Assembly: GCA_964636275.1 (NCBI GenBank)
Contig: CAZWRN010000009.1
Coordinates: 1 to 49,480 of the forward strand
Source: CAZWRN01 sp964636275
GTDB taxonomy: Bacteria > Patescibacteriota > Microgenomatia > Daviesbacterales > UBA10151
Length of the DNA stretch: 49,480 nucleotides
Direction of reading: 5' to 3'
Shown here: in pieces, positions 23,722 through 32,663 of the stretch
Layout: the number at the start of each line of letters is the position of its first letter
Numbering within the stretch: the stretch's first letter is position 1
Program-made: the position numbers and the translations under genes
The notes under the pieces: model-generated
Database searches by the model: none
What the model was told of the DNA's origin: nothing
Seen by the model: only the letters and a program-made list of their open reading frames with translations

Positions 23722-23868
23722 CTAGACTGATCGACGAAAAAATCTCAACACAAATACAACTATTGCTATCACCAGCAATACATGAACAGCATCACCCGCA
23801 ATATCTAGAGCGAAACCACCCAGCCAGGCGATAATCAGTATTGCAGCAATAATTTCTAGTAGTCCCAT
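23722..23868 (-). CDS. Short lmo0937/DUF5670-type membrane protein, 48 aa
   Basis: The product MGLLEIIAAILIIAWLGGFA continues into a second hydrophobic stretch and ends with FVLRFFRRSV. This two-helix layout with W-L-G-G-F and a basic C-terminus matches the lmo0937/DUF5670 family of tiny membrane proteins found across bacteria, often stress induced. A clear Shine-Dalgarno AAAGGAGT precedes the ATG, in contrast to the leaderless neighbours. Confidence 0.75.
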   Translation of the reverse strand: MGLLEIIAAILIIAWLGGFALDIAGDAVHVLLVIAIVVFVLRFFRRSV

Positions 23869-24004
23869 ACTTACTCCTTTCTAGTAAAAAGAATACTTTT
23901 TTAAAGTAATGCTTGAGTTAAATTTGTATATGCTCCAGGTAATAAAATTGGGGTTGCAATAAAAGCAGATTCCTGCAATCATAGCCTTCTCTGCCATTTA
24001 TGTT

Positions 24005-25408
24005 ATGAAAATTGTCTTAATGGCATGCGTCATTTTATACCTGGCACTTTTGATCTTCACCCGTTTTTACAATCTTTCCTATACAGCCCGTTTTACACAG
24101 GATGAGTCTGGTTTTTTGGTCAGAGCACACCAGATCTATGTCGAGAAAAAAGTCACTCTGATAGGACAGGTCAATGAACAAGGCAAAGTCTTTGGCTCTC
24201 TAACTGTTTATTTATTATTGCCTTTTGCTATCGCTGGTCATTTTGATCCGGTCGCAATGTTCTACGGAGCCGCTTTTTGGGGAGTGATTACTTCATTATT
24301 ATTGCTAGCCTTGGTGTATCGGACAAACCGACTGTTACTTTTCCCAGCGGCTTTACTGACAATTTTCTGGTTTCCTTTGTTGCAATCTGGTCGCTGGGCC
24401 TGGAACCCCAATCTGGTGCCTTTATGGATAGCACTGGGACTAATTTTATGGTTACAAAAAAAACCTTTTTTCTATTTTTTGTCTGGATTGGCTTTAGGTC
24501 TTAGTATTCATCATCATTACTACGCTCTGTTTGCTACAGGATCCTTTTGTCTGCTTTCGGCCATCTATCTTACATTCCGCAAACAGTGGTTTTCAGCTGG
24601 TTTGATACTTAGTGGTTTTATATTGGCTTTGCTGCCATTTGTTATTTTTGATCTCAGGCATCCACCTGGATTGTTTTTTATGGGAGCATCTAGTCAGTCA
24701 CAGTCTATTGGTATCAATCCGGGTTTTTGGCAGGATACCTGGCAAATGACTTTTTATCTCACTCAGTCTACTTGGGCCGCCGGACTGCTGATTGTACTCG
24801 GATCTATCCTGCTTTTGTACGACATTAGGTCTAAAAGTTTAGCCTGGCTTTTTTTTATACCGATCGTGATGCAACGGCTGATGCTTTGGGTCGTGGCTCC
24901 ATATTTTTTCCACTACTATCTAGTTGCCTTGCCTTTTTTGATGATTTGGCTAGTCTACCCTCGTTCAAAAAGAGTCGGACTGGTCTCGTACTCTGTACTA
25001 TCAGTATTAATTATTAGCAGCCTGTTTCAGGTAATTCCATTGCTGACCAAGCCTCCGGTAGTACCTGATCTGCCTACACAAACTGCCATTGCTAACAATA
25101 TTAAAGCTGATTTGGATAAAAAATTATCACCAAACGCCAATATTGCTGTCCTGGCTAGCGATGATCACGATGTACAGGCTGTTAAATACCGCGAGATTTT
25201 ACTCGGTCGAGACAGTATTTCTCTGGATTCTCATGATGAGTATTTTCATTCTGACCATTTATACGTCATCTCAACGGCAGATGAAGCTACAGTGCGCCAG
25301 GATGCTGCACCGGAGATGCACAACTTTCAAAAGGGACCCTTGATTGATAAATTCCCTATAGCCAAAACTAATTGGGTCGTATATCATTTTTCCAAAGCTC
25401 AGCCATGA
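24005..25408 (+). CDS. Polytopic glycosyltransferase (GT39/ArnT-like)
   Basis: A 467-residue membrane protein with about ten hydrophobic segments. The first extracytoplasmic loop contains TQDESGFLVRAHQIYVEKK; the Asp-Glu pair there is the usual catalytic motif of GT-C dolichyl/undecaprenyl-phosphate-dependent glycosyltransferases. It probably transfers a sugar from a lipid carrier to an extracytoplasmic acceptor. The C-terminal ~100 residues are soluble. The stop overlaps the start of the following methyltransferase (ATGA), so the two are translationally coupled. Confidence 0.75.
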   Translation: MKIVLMACVILYLALLIFTRFYNLSYTARFTQDESGFLVRAHQIYVEKKVTLIGQVNEQGKVFGSLTVYLLLPFAIAGHFDPVAMFYGAAFWGVITSLLLLALVYRTNRLLLFPAALLTIFWFPLLQSGRWAWNPNLVPLWIALGLILWLQKKPFFYFLSGLALGLSIHHHYYALFATGSFCLLSAIYLTFRKQWFSAGLILSGFILALLPFVIFDLRHPPGLFFMGASSQSQSIGINPGFWQDTWQMTFYLTQSTWAAGLLIVLGSILLLYDIRSKSLAWLFFIPIVMQRLMLWVVAPYFFHYYLVALPFLMIWLVYPRSKRVGLVSYSVLSVLIISSLFQVIPLLTKPPVVPDLPTQTAIANNIKADLDKKLSPNANIAVLASDDHDVQAVKYREILLGRDSISLDSHDEYFHSDHLYVISTADEATVRQDAAPEMHNFQKGPLIDKFPIAKTNWVVYHFSKAQP

Positions 25409-26184
25409 AACACCATCACCACACAGATATTATTGAAAAAGAGCTGGGCATCACTGGAGATTATCAATACCAGGCATTGAAAAAAGGCAATTTCCTCCAA
25501 TCCAACTGGCATGCCAATAAGCTAGAAGTTGTCAGATACTTACTCAATAAGTATCGCCCGCAAACAATTTTAGATTTAGGAGCTGGTTCAGGAAATCTTG
25601 AGTTAACCTTTGCCCATCAGGTGAAAAAGATTACAGCGGTTGATTACAACGATGATGCCGTTCACTTTTTGAAGAAAAAGTTAAAAGAATCACAGATAAA
25701 AAATGTTACTGTCAAGCAGGCCAACTTGTCAGATTCAGAAAAAATTGCAGCGCTTGGAAGCTTTGATTTTATAATTATGGTGGATGTATTAGAACATTTA
25801 GAACTAGCTGTTTCAAATAAACTTATTAGTGCCTTTAAAAAAATACTTAATCCAGGTGGTGTGGTTGTGATTGTTACACCCAATTATCAGAGTGCCTGGC
25901 CTTTTTTAGAAAGATTTGTGGATCGTTTTACTTCTATTCCAGATCTGGGTCACTGCCAACATATTAGTTTGTTTACTCCCCACAATATTTTGCCATTGTT
26001 TGTTAAGAAAGGTTTCAAATGTGTGAAGCTATCTACTTTCAATACCTTCTCATTTTTATTTCCACTATCTAGTGTTTCAACATGGTTGACTAAGTTAGAA
26101 ATGAATCTACCCTTTTATGTGGGTAATTTATTGTTAGCTGAGTTTAAAAAATCACCTTTTAGGCAAAGTAAAATAAAAAGTTGA
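25405..26184 (+). CDS. Class I SAM-dependent methyltransferase
   Basis: A 259-residue methyltransferase. Motif I is ILDLGAGSGNLELTF, followed by KITAVDYNDDAVHFL (acidic end of strand 2), FDFIIMVDVLEHLE and LNPGGVVVIVTPN, a UbiG/Methyltransf_11-like pattern. The ATG at 25405 overlaps the glycosyltransferase stop by 4 nt, suggesting joint action on a surface glycan or lipid. The N-terminus carries a HHHH run (MKHHHHTD). The 3' end overlaps the convergent histidine kinase gene by 33 nt. Confidence 0.85.
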   Translation: MKHHHHTDIIEKELGITGDYQYQALKKGNFLQSNWHANKLEVVRYLLNKYRPQTILDLGAGSGNLELTFAHQVKKITAVDYNDDAVHFLKKKLKESQIKNVTVKQANLSDSEKIAALGSFDFIIMVDVLEHLELAVSNKLISAFKKILNPGGVVVIVTPNYQSAWPFLERFVDRFTSIPDLGHCQHISLFTPHNILPLFVKKGFKCVKLSTFNTFSFLFPLSSVSTWLTKLEMNLPFYVGNLLLAEFKKSPFRQSKIKS

Positions 26185-27627
26185 ACCTTTACCTGTTTCA
26201 CCTTCTACCCAAATACTTCCCCGATGGCGTTTGATTATTTCTTTTGATATATAAAGGCCCATCCCTAAACCGGGAAAGGTTTTCTCTTTAGTTTCTGTTA
26301 CCTGATAAAGCCGCTCGAAAATCTTTTTCTGTTGTGTTTTATTTATGCCGATCCCTTCATCTTTTACTGATACAAGATACCGATGTTTTTCTTCAGTGAT
26401 ATTAATCCAGATATTTTTCCCTTGAGGTGAATATTTTATAGCGTTTGTCAGAAGATTGGTCACTACCTGGTAAATCCGAAAGCTATCGGCGTATACTTTT
26501 ATCTTTTTATGATCAGTTAAGATGATTTTTTGCTGGGTAGTCCCCTGCATCACCTCAACAATCTCACTTATTAACTCACTTAAATCAAACATTTCTTTGT
26601 TTAATGACAGCTTGCCTGTTTGAATCTTGGTAACATCAAGCAGATCACTTACCAAATTCTGCAATTTTTCAGTCTGATTTTTGATGCTCAACAATGTTTT
26701 TTCAGCTTTTTGATCTTGGTATTTCTTACAAAAATTGAGTAGTACTTCAATATAGATTTTCATACTGGTTATCGGTGTTTTAAGTTCATGCGAAGCCATA
26801 CTGACGAAATCATCTTTTCTTTGCTCCAATTCTTTCTCTGCAGTGATATCATCCACAGTTGAGACTGCAGCTACGATTTCGTTCTGCTTGTTTTTAATAG
26901 GAGCCGCATTTATCCGAAGGAAATAGTGGATATTTTCTCTTTTAAACTCAATCTCTTCTCCGACAATTATTTCTCCATTGTACATAGCCCTAGCCAATGG
27001 CCAGTCTTTTGCCAAGAGTGGCTTACCATCTTTAAAAGAATACGGGGATTTATACTTTTCATCATCTACCATCCTACTTCGGACAAAATTACCAAACATT
27101 CTTTCAATCTGACGGTTTTTTTCTATTTTTTTATCTTTGCCATTCATCATTAATACGCCAACAGGCAACTGTTCAAGTATAGTTTCCATCCTCGCTTTTC
27201 CCTCTTCCGCCAGTTGACGAGCCTCAGTCTCCTGAATAATCAGATCATCAATTCGTTGTTTGAGCCAACCAATCGTAAATCCCAGTATTAAATAAAGCAG
27301 CATTAATACAAAGGTCGCTTCAATAGCAATCTCAAGCTCGCTACCCCGATATGCTCTAGTTTCAATAATGTAGAGGTAATATAAAATTGCAAAGGAGGTT
27401 GATATGAACCCCCCTTTAAGTCCATCTCTAAATGAGAAATATACAATCAGGGTGATATTAAGAAAGATAATATATGAGCCGACAGCCAGTGGATTATGCA
27501 ATACATACAAAGCGACGACTTCCGATAACAACGTCACTATAAAATTAACAGCGACGGGCAACCTGATGGAGTATTTTTTTATTCCCAAACGAAGTAATGG
27601 ATTGAAGTAATTCAGCACCCTTTGCAT
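26152..27627 (-). CDS. Membrane sensor histidine kinase with PAS domain
   Basis: A 491-residue kinase. Four to five N-terminal transmembrane helices (MASE-like, residues ~15-125) lead into a coiled coil, a PAS domain (GVLMMNGKDKKIEKNRQIER), and the kinase core: H-box SMASHELKTPITSM with the phosphorylated His, N-box QVVTNLLTNAIKYSP, G1 VKDEGIGIN, and G2 GLGMGLYISKE. The ATG at 27627 is preferred because TATTAT lies 7 nt upstream. No response regulator is adjacent; the receiver at 16049-16405 is a possible partner. Confidence 0.9.
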   Translation of the reverse strand: MQRVLNYFNPLLRLGIKKYSIRLPVAVNFIVTLLSEVVALYVLHNPLAVGSYIIFLNITLIVYFSFRDGLKGGFISTSFAILYYLYIIETRAYRGSELEIAIEATFVLMLLYLILGFTIGWLKQRIDDLIIQETEARQLAEEGKARMETILEQLPVGVLMMNGKDKKIEKNRQIERMFGNFVRSRMVDDEKYKSPYSFKDGKPLLAKDWPLARAMYNGEIIVGEEIEFKRENIHYFLRINAAPIKNKQNEIVAAVSTVDDITAEKELEQRKDDFVSMASHELKTPITSMKIYIEVLLNFCKKYQDQKAEKTLLSIKNQTEKLQNLVSDLLDVTKIQTGKLSLNKEMFDLSELISEIVEVMQGTTQQKIILTDHKKIKVYADSFRIYQVVTNLLTNAIKYSPQGKNIWINITEEKHRYLVSVKDEGIGINKTQQKKIFERLYQVTETKEKTFPGLGMGLYISKEIIKRHRGSIWVEGETGKGSTFYFTLPKR

Positions 27628-27682
27628 GCCGGGAATAATACCATAAAGTTGTAAGAACAACTAAAACCGCTCGTGAATAAAC

Positions 27683-28141
27683 TTAGTAAACCTCTACCCT
27701 TGTTCCAAGGGGGGCAAAACTATAGAGCCACTCTGCTGCTGGTAGTGGAGTATTGACACATCCGTGAGAGGCCACTCGACCAAAATTATTATGCCAATAA
27801 GCTCCATGTATGGCATAGCCTTCATGGAAATACATTACATTTGGTACATTCTTAACTAAATATTTGCCACTCGGATAAATGTTTTTATATGGTGATGGAC
27901 CTCTCATATCCTGCTTAGGAGTTTTATAATAGATGCGAAAACTACCTTTGACGGTAGGTGTCAAATTCATTCCGGTTGATACTTTTGTTTCATATACTAC
28001 TTTACCCTGATCCCAAGCTGTTAATTTTTGTGCTGCTGTATCAACGGTAATCAGTTTTTCATTGGTAAAAATCTGGGCTTGAACTGTAGGCGCCAAATAA
28101 AAGAAGGCTAATAAAACCAATATACCAAGCATTTTTTTCAT
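27683..28141 (-). CDS. L,D-transpeptidase (YkuD family), exported
   Basis: A 152-residue protein with a cleavable signal peptide (LGILVLLAFFYLAPTVQAQ) followed by a YkuD domain. The catalytic motif is HGAYWHNNFG then RVASHGCVNTPLPAAEWLY, with the nucleophilic Cys in SHGCVN. It forms 3-3 cross-links in peptidoglycan or attaches proteins outside the membrane. The start at 28141 gives an ideal signal peptide, and TATAGT lies 7 nt upstream; longer readings enter the neighbouring VOC gene. Confidence 0.9.
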   Translation of the reverse strand: MKKMLGILVLLAFFYLAPTVQAQIFTNEKLITVDTAAQKLTAWDQGKVVYETKVSTGMNLTPTVKGSFRIYYKTPKQDMRGPSPYKNIYPSGKYLVKNVPNVMYFHEGYAIHGAYWHNNFGRVASHGCVNTPLPAAEWLYSFAPLGTRVEVY

Positions 28142-28199
28142 CACTTTTACTATATCATGCTCTGTGAATGGTTTGTTTATGATCTGGGTAATGTTTTTG

Positions 28200-28607
28200 T
28201 TATTGGTTTTTAGGCCCGGCACATACTACTTCAAATAAAATTTTGTCTGGTGATTCAAACATCACCTGATAATAAATATTATCAGCCCCTGAAAATTCTG
28301 GTCGATAGCGTGGAGTTCCAAATAAAGTTTTTACTGCATGGTCAGCTAAATAATCCACTATAGCGTTCACAGGCTCGATTGAATTTACACCAATTCCAAT
28401 ATGGTTTACCCCTATTCCATCATAATTGTTTTGCGAATCATTTGTTTTGGCCAAAAACCAAATACTTGCCGATTCTCCACTGGAAAAACCGACAATCTTC
28501 TCCTCTTCAAGAATCATTTTCCATCCTAAAAACTCCATTAGTTTTTTATAAAATGAAATATTTTTAAAATCTATATTTACCTGGATGTGATTTAGATATG
28601 AATGCAT
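28200..28607 (-). CDS. VOC (glyoxalase/bleomycin resistance) family protein
   Basis: A 135-residue VOC fold protein: YLNHIQVNIDFKNISFYKKL at the start and VNHIGIGVNSIEPVNAIVDY in the middle carry the paired beta-alpha-beta units, ending in FESPDKILFEVVC. The terminal Glu is a typical metal ligand. Substrate unknown. TATCAT (28614-28619) lies 6 nt before the ATG. It begins an island of several small VOC and DUF proteins. Confidence 0.85.
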   Translation of the reverse strand: MHSYLNHIQVNIDFKNISFYKKLMEFLGWKMILEEEKIVGFSSGESASIWFLAKTNDSQNNYDGIGVNHIGIGVNSIEPVNAIVDYLADHAVKTLFGTPRYRPEFSGADNIYYQVMFESPDKILFEVVCAGPKNQ

Positions 28608-28665
28608 ATTTTAATGATATACCTTTTTTGATTAAATTTTTCAATGCATATGTTAAGATTCTGTT

Positions 28666-29298
28666 ATGGATTGGCCCTCAGAATTTGATCGTCAACTTGA
28701 TAATTTGATCAAAATTGGCTACCCCAAGCTTGCCAAGATGAGCGTTTCCGACTTTAGTAAATTGGCTACTCCTTTGCTGTCTCATCTATCTCAACTGACC
28801 AAGTCGGAATTTACTCTTAGTAATGGCGTTGTGCCCTTTGTTTTGGTGGTTTCATCTCAGCTGATCAACGCAAAGCAACAAATGGAAGCCTTAAGCTGGA
28901 AAAATAAACCTGGCTTTGAAAAACTTTATCCTCATCAGGCTGATGAATTTACACCAATTAAAAGTGTGGCTTTGCCGACTTCCCCAATTTATCTTTTAAT
29001 TAATATCGATCGGGGTGACGAGTATTTAAATATTAGGCCAGAAGATGCATTAAAAACTATCGGGTCACGAGAGCAAACACCACTAACGATGGAAGAAGGG
29101 ATCGCCTTAGTGACTCAATTCCCAGACATCCTGATCAAAAATCACTGTTTTTCCTTATTGGGTTCCAGAGTTGAAGGCAATCAAAGGGTGCCGGCAATCT
29201 GGATCAATGCTCAAAATCAAGCCAATCTTGGCTGGTGTTGGGATCGCAATCCTCATACCTGGCTCGGATCGGCATATGCGAATAAAAGAGTTGGCTAA
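28666..29298 (+). CDS. DUF5701-like protein
   Basis: A 210-residue soluble protein beginning WPSEFDRQLDNLIKIGYPKL and containing SPIYLLINIDRGDEYLNIRP and a C-terminal LGWCWDRNPHTWLGSAYA block, which matches my recollection of DUF5701 proteins known mainly from Actinobacteria. Function unknown. TAAGAT (28654-28659) ends 6 nt before the ATG. The 3' end overlaps the convergent DUF998 gene by 4 nt. Confidence 0.7.
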   Translation: MDWPSEFDRQLDNLIKIGYPKLAKMSVSDFSKLATPLLSHLSQLTKSEFTLSNGVVPFVLVVSSQLINAKQQMEALSWKNKPGFEKLYPHQADEFTPIKSVALPTSPIYLLINIDRGDEYLNIRPEDALKTIGSREQTPLTMEEGIALVTQFPDILIKNHCFSLLGSRVEGNQRVPAIWINAQNQANLGWCWDRNPHTWLGSAYANKRVG

Positions 29299-29891
29299 TT
29301 TTTTGGAGTTTTTCCAGCCATTAAAAACCCACCCAATCCAATCAGCCAGATCAAAGTAGGATACGCTACCCATCTTTCAGTCCCCCCTTTTCCAAGTAAC
29401 GGCACGATCGAAGATGGATCAAGTAGTCCCAATAACAAGGACGCCAATGAAATAGTACCAAAGAAAATAGCTAAATATCTAAATGGTGGTTTAAAAAGGA
29501 TGCCCGAATAAATAGCGGCTACTCCCCCACTACCAAATGCGACCAAAGCCGACAGGCTATGAATTGGCACACGAAAAGCCGGGAACATTCCGACTCCGGC
29601 GGTGCCTAGCCCTACCAGTCCCAGATTTAAAGCAAACCACTTATACCTTCCAGTCCGATAGACAAGTATGGCACCTGCTAATATTAGCATTCCCGCTGCT
29701 AAGACGGAATAATCAAAGATGTTGGCAGATGGCTCAAATACCTGTGAATTGGGGGGCGGTGTAGCTCCCAGATTGCTAATCATGCTATTGGCAATGCTAT
29801 AACCTGATGGATAAAAAATTTCTGCCGTGGTGATCCCCATCCAAAGAAATGCTCCACCCAAAAAAAACAAAACACCGGCAGTTTTTTCCAT
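29295..29891 (-). CDS. DUF998 family membrane protein
   Basis: A 198-residue protein with six predicted transmembrane helices. The segment SIANSMISNLGATPPPNS after the first helix is the DUF998 hallmark (ISxLG), and LGTAGVGMFPAFRVPIHSLS follows the pattern of later helices. Physiological role unknown. TATACT (29898-29903) lies 6 nt before the ATG. Confidence 0.8.
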   Translation of the reverse strand: MEKTAGVLFFLGGAFLWMGITTAEIFYPSGYSIANSMISNLGATPPPNSQVFEPSANIFDYSVLAAGMLILAGAILVYRTGRYKWFALNLGLVGLGTAGVGMFPAFRVPIHSLSALVAFGSGGVAAIYSGILFKPPFRYLAIFFGTISLASLLLGLLDPSSIVPLLGKGGTERWVAYPTLIWLIGLGGFLMAGKTPKN

Positions 29892-29905
29892 ATATTCAGT
29901 ATAAA

Positions 29906-30118
29906 CTATTTTTTCTTACCCCAACGGATTTGATTCCAAACTCTTTCATGGATAAAATAAAGTACAGTATTAATCAGATTGGCTCCTATGGTTATTGTCA
30001 GAGAGAGCTCTAAATGTCCGGTCAAAAAATAGGTAACAATGAAAGTTGAGATAACAATCAGTATCCGGTAAGTAATAGTTTTAAAAAGAGACCTGGTAGC
30101 AGTTTCCGAGGACTTCAT
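29906..30118 (-). CDS. DUF2061 family membrane protein
   Basis: A 70-residue protein with two transmembrane helices. RSLFKTITYRILIVISTFIV, then a TGHLELSLTI loop and LYFIHERVWNQIRWG, is the DUF2061 signature. Proteins of this family often accompany sulfate or cysteine metabolism genes, which are not present here. TATACT (30125-30130) lies 6 nt upstream of the ATG. Confidence 0.85.
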   Translation of the reverse strand: MKSSETATRSLFKTITYRILIVISTFIVTYFLTGHLELSLTITIGANLINTVLYFIHERVWNQIRWGKKK

Positions 30119-30141
30119 TTAATCAGTATATCAAGCAGTGG

Positions 30142-30504
30142 CTAGCCTTCCCAAGGAGACATCAACTGAAAATAGTTACCATCTGGATCGGCCAATGTGG
30201 CTATCATCATACCTTCAGACATATCGTATGGCTCTTTGACTACCTCAACACCATCGATTTTGGAAATTCGCTCAAATTCAGCTTTGACGTCTTTGGTTTC
30301 CAGATTAAACATCATTCTGCCTGCATCTTTGGCTTTTCCATTCATTTCAGAATGCTCTCCTACTGAAAAGAAACAGCTACCGACAGACCAGCCATACCAG
30401 CCACCTTCTTCCATATCGGCTTTTTTCTGAAAAACTGCTTCATAAAAAGCTGCCATCTCTTTGACATTCATCGAACCGATCATTACGGAGTTAAGATTTA
30501 ACAT
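30142..30504 (-). CDS. VOC family protein
   Basis: A 120-residue glyoxalase-fold protein: LNSVMIGSMNVKEMAAFYEA at the N-terminus, MMFNLETKDVKAEFERI in the middle and LADPDGNYFQLMSPW at the end, the last being the classic VOC C-terminal motif. Substrate unknown. TAAGAT (30511-30516) lies 6 nt before the ATG. Confidence 0.85.
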   Translation of the reverse strand: MLNLNSVMIGSMNVKEMAAFYEAVFQKKADMEEGGWYGWSVGSCFFSVGEHSEMNGKAKDAGRMMFNLETKDVKAEFERISKIDGVEVVKEPYDMSEGMMIATLADPDGNYFQLMSPWEG

Positions 30505-30579
30505 AGAAGTATCTTAGTTAACTCCTATTGAAAATACAAGTGTTTTTTCTACTTGAGTTTTATGTGCTAGGATAAAAAG

Positions 30580-31149
30580 ATGCTAATAAAACTCTTCCAC
30601 TTTTCTTCATATATATACACCACTGTCTTAGCGATATTTATAACTGGTTTGTTTCAGTATTTTTTGGGTCGAGTATTGATCTGTAAATGTGGTCAGATCA
30701 AACTCTGGCATGGTGCAGTTTGGAGTAGTGAAAACTCTCAACACCTGAGTGACTGGTACACTTTTTCTCACATCATTCACGGTTTTGCTTTTTACTACTT
30801 AGGTAAACTTTTCAAGAACCTCACTTTATTCCAAACTTTTTTGCTAGCTTTAGCAATTGAATCGATATGGGAGATCGTTGAAAATAGCAGTTTTATCATT
30901 GATAGATACCGTGAATCCACCATATCTTTGGATTATTTTGGCGACAGCATAATAAATTCGATCTTTGATATTCTGGCTATGACTGTTGGCTTTTACCTCG
31001 CCAAAAAGTTGCCGCTGTGGGCTATAATTGCACTGACCATTGTAATGGAGCTGGGGGTAGGATATCTCATCCGAGACAATTTAACGCTCAATATCCTCAT
31101 GCTGGTCTTTCCTCTTCCAGCGATCAAACAATGGCAAATGGGCAGCTAA
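30580..31149 (+). CDS. DUF2585 family membrane protein
   Basis: A 189-residue protein with five to six predicted helices. GRVLICKCGQIKLWHG, then HLSDWYTFSHIIHGFAFYYL and IESIWEIVENSSFIIDRYR, are the characteristic conserved block of DUF2585 (UPF0314). Function unknown; conserved His, Trp and Glu residues in the membrane suggest a catalytic or metal role. TAGGAT (30568-30573) lies 6 nt before the ATG. The next gene starts 5 nt after the stop. Confidence 0.8.
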   Translation: MLIKLFHFSSYIYTTVLAIFITGLFQYFLGRVLICKCGQIKLWHGAVWSSENSQHLSDWYTFSHIIHGFAFYYLGKLFKNLTLFQTFLLALAIESIWEIVENSSFIIDRYRESTISLDYFGDSIINSIFDILAMTVGFYLAKKLPLWAIIALTIVMELGVGYLIRDNLTLNILMLVFPLPAIKQWQMGS

Positions 31150-31153
31150 ATCT

Positions 31154-31423
31154 ATGCTAGTTTTTATTCAAAAAATTGAAATGACCGGGGTAAACCCATC
31201 GGTCCAAATACCGGATAAAGTGATGCAGCAGCTGTTTAAACAGTCTGGCCGAGAAAAAGGACCTTTCCCAGTCAATGGGATGATCGAAGGAAAAACTTTT
31301 ACCCAGAAAATCGTCAAGTTTCAGGGGTTCTGGAGAATGTATTTAAACACTCAAATGAGAGAAGCCTCCCACGTCAAAGTTGGTGACACCATCACTATCT
31401 CTCTGGAATTTAACACCGATTAG
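31154..31423 (+). CDS. DUF1905 domain protein
   Basis: An 89-residue beta-barrel-like protein; NPSVQIPDKVMQQLFKQSG, VNGMIEGKTFTQKIVKFQG and LNTQMREASHVKVGDTITI match the DUF1905 pattern. It follows the DUF2585 gene on the same strand and overlaps the convergent second DUF1905 gene by 4 nt. Function unknown. Confidence 0.75.
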   Translation: MLVFIQKIEMTGVNPSVQIPDKVMQQLFKQSGREKGPFPVNGMIEGKTFTQKIVKFQGFWRMYLNTQMREASHVKVGDTITISLEFNTD

Positions 31424-31722
31424 TTTAATACCTCAATTGTTATGTCTGCAGTATCTCCTTCATTTAGCTTTTCATCAGCGCGAACGGATTGCTTGATTGG
31501 CAAAATAAATGTTTTATCTTTCTGCGGAAAGACCGAGGTTTTCCAGGTGGTTGTTCCGATTGTTACTTTCACCGGAATCGATCCAAAACCCTTTCTCGGC
31601 CACATCCATTGGTCTTTGAGTGCATCCGATGAATCACGATCGATAGTCACAAAATGCCAGCTGCCTTTGTCCTCATTCCAGAGCCAAAGTTTAGTTTTTG
31701 TGGTGATTTGTATGGCTTTCAT
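31420..31722 (-). CDS. DUF1905 domain protein, second type
   Basis: A 100-residue DUF1905 protein of the other common subtype: TKLWLWNEDKGSWHFVTI, GFGSIPVKVTIGTTTWKTSV and ILPIKQSVRADEKLNEGDT. Convergent with, and clearly diverged from, the neighbouring DUF1905 gene, so they are not a recent tandem duplication. A TAGTAC box lies close to the ATG. Function unknown. Confidence 0.8.
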   Translation of the reverse strand: MKAIQITTKTKLWLWNEDKGSWHFVTIDRDSSDALKDQWMWPRKGFGSIPVKVTIGTTTWKTSVFPQKDKTFILPIKQSVRADEKLNEGDTADITIEVLN

Positions 31723-31730
31723 AAAGAGTA

Positions 31731-32276
31731 CTAGGTATTCTCTATTAATGATACTAGTTTACTGGTGGTATTCCAGTTACGGATAGTTATCTGTTTATAT
31801 ATAGGTAGTAATATTATTTTTGGCAGATAACTTTTGGTGATATTTTCGATTGTTCGAGCAAAATACAAGACATTTTTACCAGCTGCTACTTCATCGACTC
31901 CCTCTCTGACTTTAATCTCTTTGATCGCTTCTCTGCCTGAAAGTGGCGCTTTCAGAAAGATCACATCATAGCGGTAGTTTGTTGGTTCGGTTCCAAAGCC
32001 TTTGGGAGATTTATTAACTGCTTCTTTCAATTCCTGATGTGATACAACCACTACCGTTGATTTATAACTAAACTGAGCGGACAATTTTTTTTCAATTTGG
32101 TCAGTTAACTTTTGGAGATCTGTTTCGTTTGAATCAAAGATGACGTTGCCACTTTGAATGTAGGTTGAAACATGTGAAAAACCCATCTTTTCAAAGCAGG
32201 CTTTTAAATCTGCCATTTTAATTATGTTGTTACCGCCAACATTGATGCCTCGCAATAGTGCTACATACTGATGCAT
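31731..32276 (-). CDS. DUF1697 family protein
   Basis: A 181-residue soluble protein with the family opening YVALLRGINVGGNNIIKMAD, then STYIQSGNVIFDS and a KSPKGFGTEPTNYRYDVIF segment. DUF1697 is widespread and uncharacterised. It is separated by one base from the upstream DUF1801 gene on the same strand, so the pair is probably co-transcribed. Confidence 0.85.
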   Translation of the reverse strand: MHQYVALLRGINVGGNNIIKMADLKACFEKMGFSHVSTYIQSGNVIFDSNETDLQKLTDQIEKKLSAQFSYKSTVVVVSHQELKEAVNKSPKGFGTEPTNYRYDVIFLKAPLSGREAIKEIKVREGVDEVAAGKNVLYFARTIENITKSYLPKIILLPIYKQITIRNWNTTSKLVSLIENT

Positions 32277-32277
32277 A

Positions 32278-32640
32278 TTATTTTATTTTGGGATTTTTAA
32301 CTTCCTGAATACGGGTGGTAACGATTTTTTTGATGAGGTTGAGTGGCAACGGCTCAGCGAGAGGAAACTGTAAAGTTCCTTTACCGGTCCTATATGCCAA
32401 AGCTTCGGAGACCTCTTTTTCAATTGCCGGAGTCACTGGGTAAATACTGATATGATTATTAAACCCAGCATAATAAACACAGTATTTATCATCAATGGTA
32501 GCCGTTGGGACGCCATAGCTGATCTTTTCTCCTGACTCTGGTGCAATCTTTTTTATCAGGTCACGGATTGTATTGAGCCGGTTTTTGACCTCGTCGGGAA
32601 ATCTAGATATATAGGATTGTACTGGGGAAAGTGTTGACAT
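32278..32640 (-). CDS. DUF1801 (YdhG-like) protein
   Basis: A 120-residue protein: SRFPDEVKNRLNTIRDLIKK, then GEKISYGVPTATIDDKYCVY and HISIYPVTPAIEKEVSEAL, diagnostic of DUF1801/YdhG. TATAAT (32647-32652) lies 6 nt before the ATG. It heads a probable two-gene unit with the DUF1697 gene. Function unknown. Confidence 0.85.
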   Translation of the reverse strand: MSTLSPVQSYISRFPDEVKNRLNTIRDLIKKIAPESGEKISYGVPTATIDDKYCVYYAGFNNHISIYPVTPAIEKEVSEALAYRTGKGTLQFPLAEPLPLNLIKKIVTTRIQEVKNPKIK

Positions 32641-32646
32641 TCAGAT

Positions 32647-32652
32647 ATTATA
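32647..32652 (-). promoter_or_regulatory. -10 box, 6 nt before the DUF1801 ATG
   Basis: Consensus TATAAT on the minus strand followed by ATCTGA and ATG. Confidence 0.6.
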
Positions 32653-32663
32653 ACAAAGTAGTA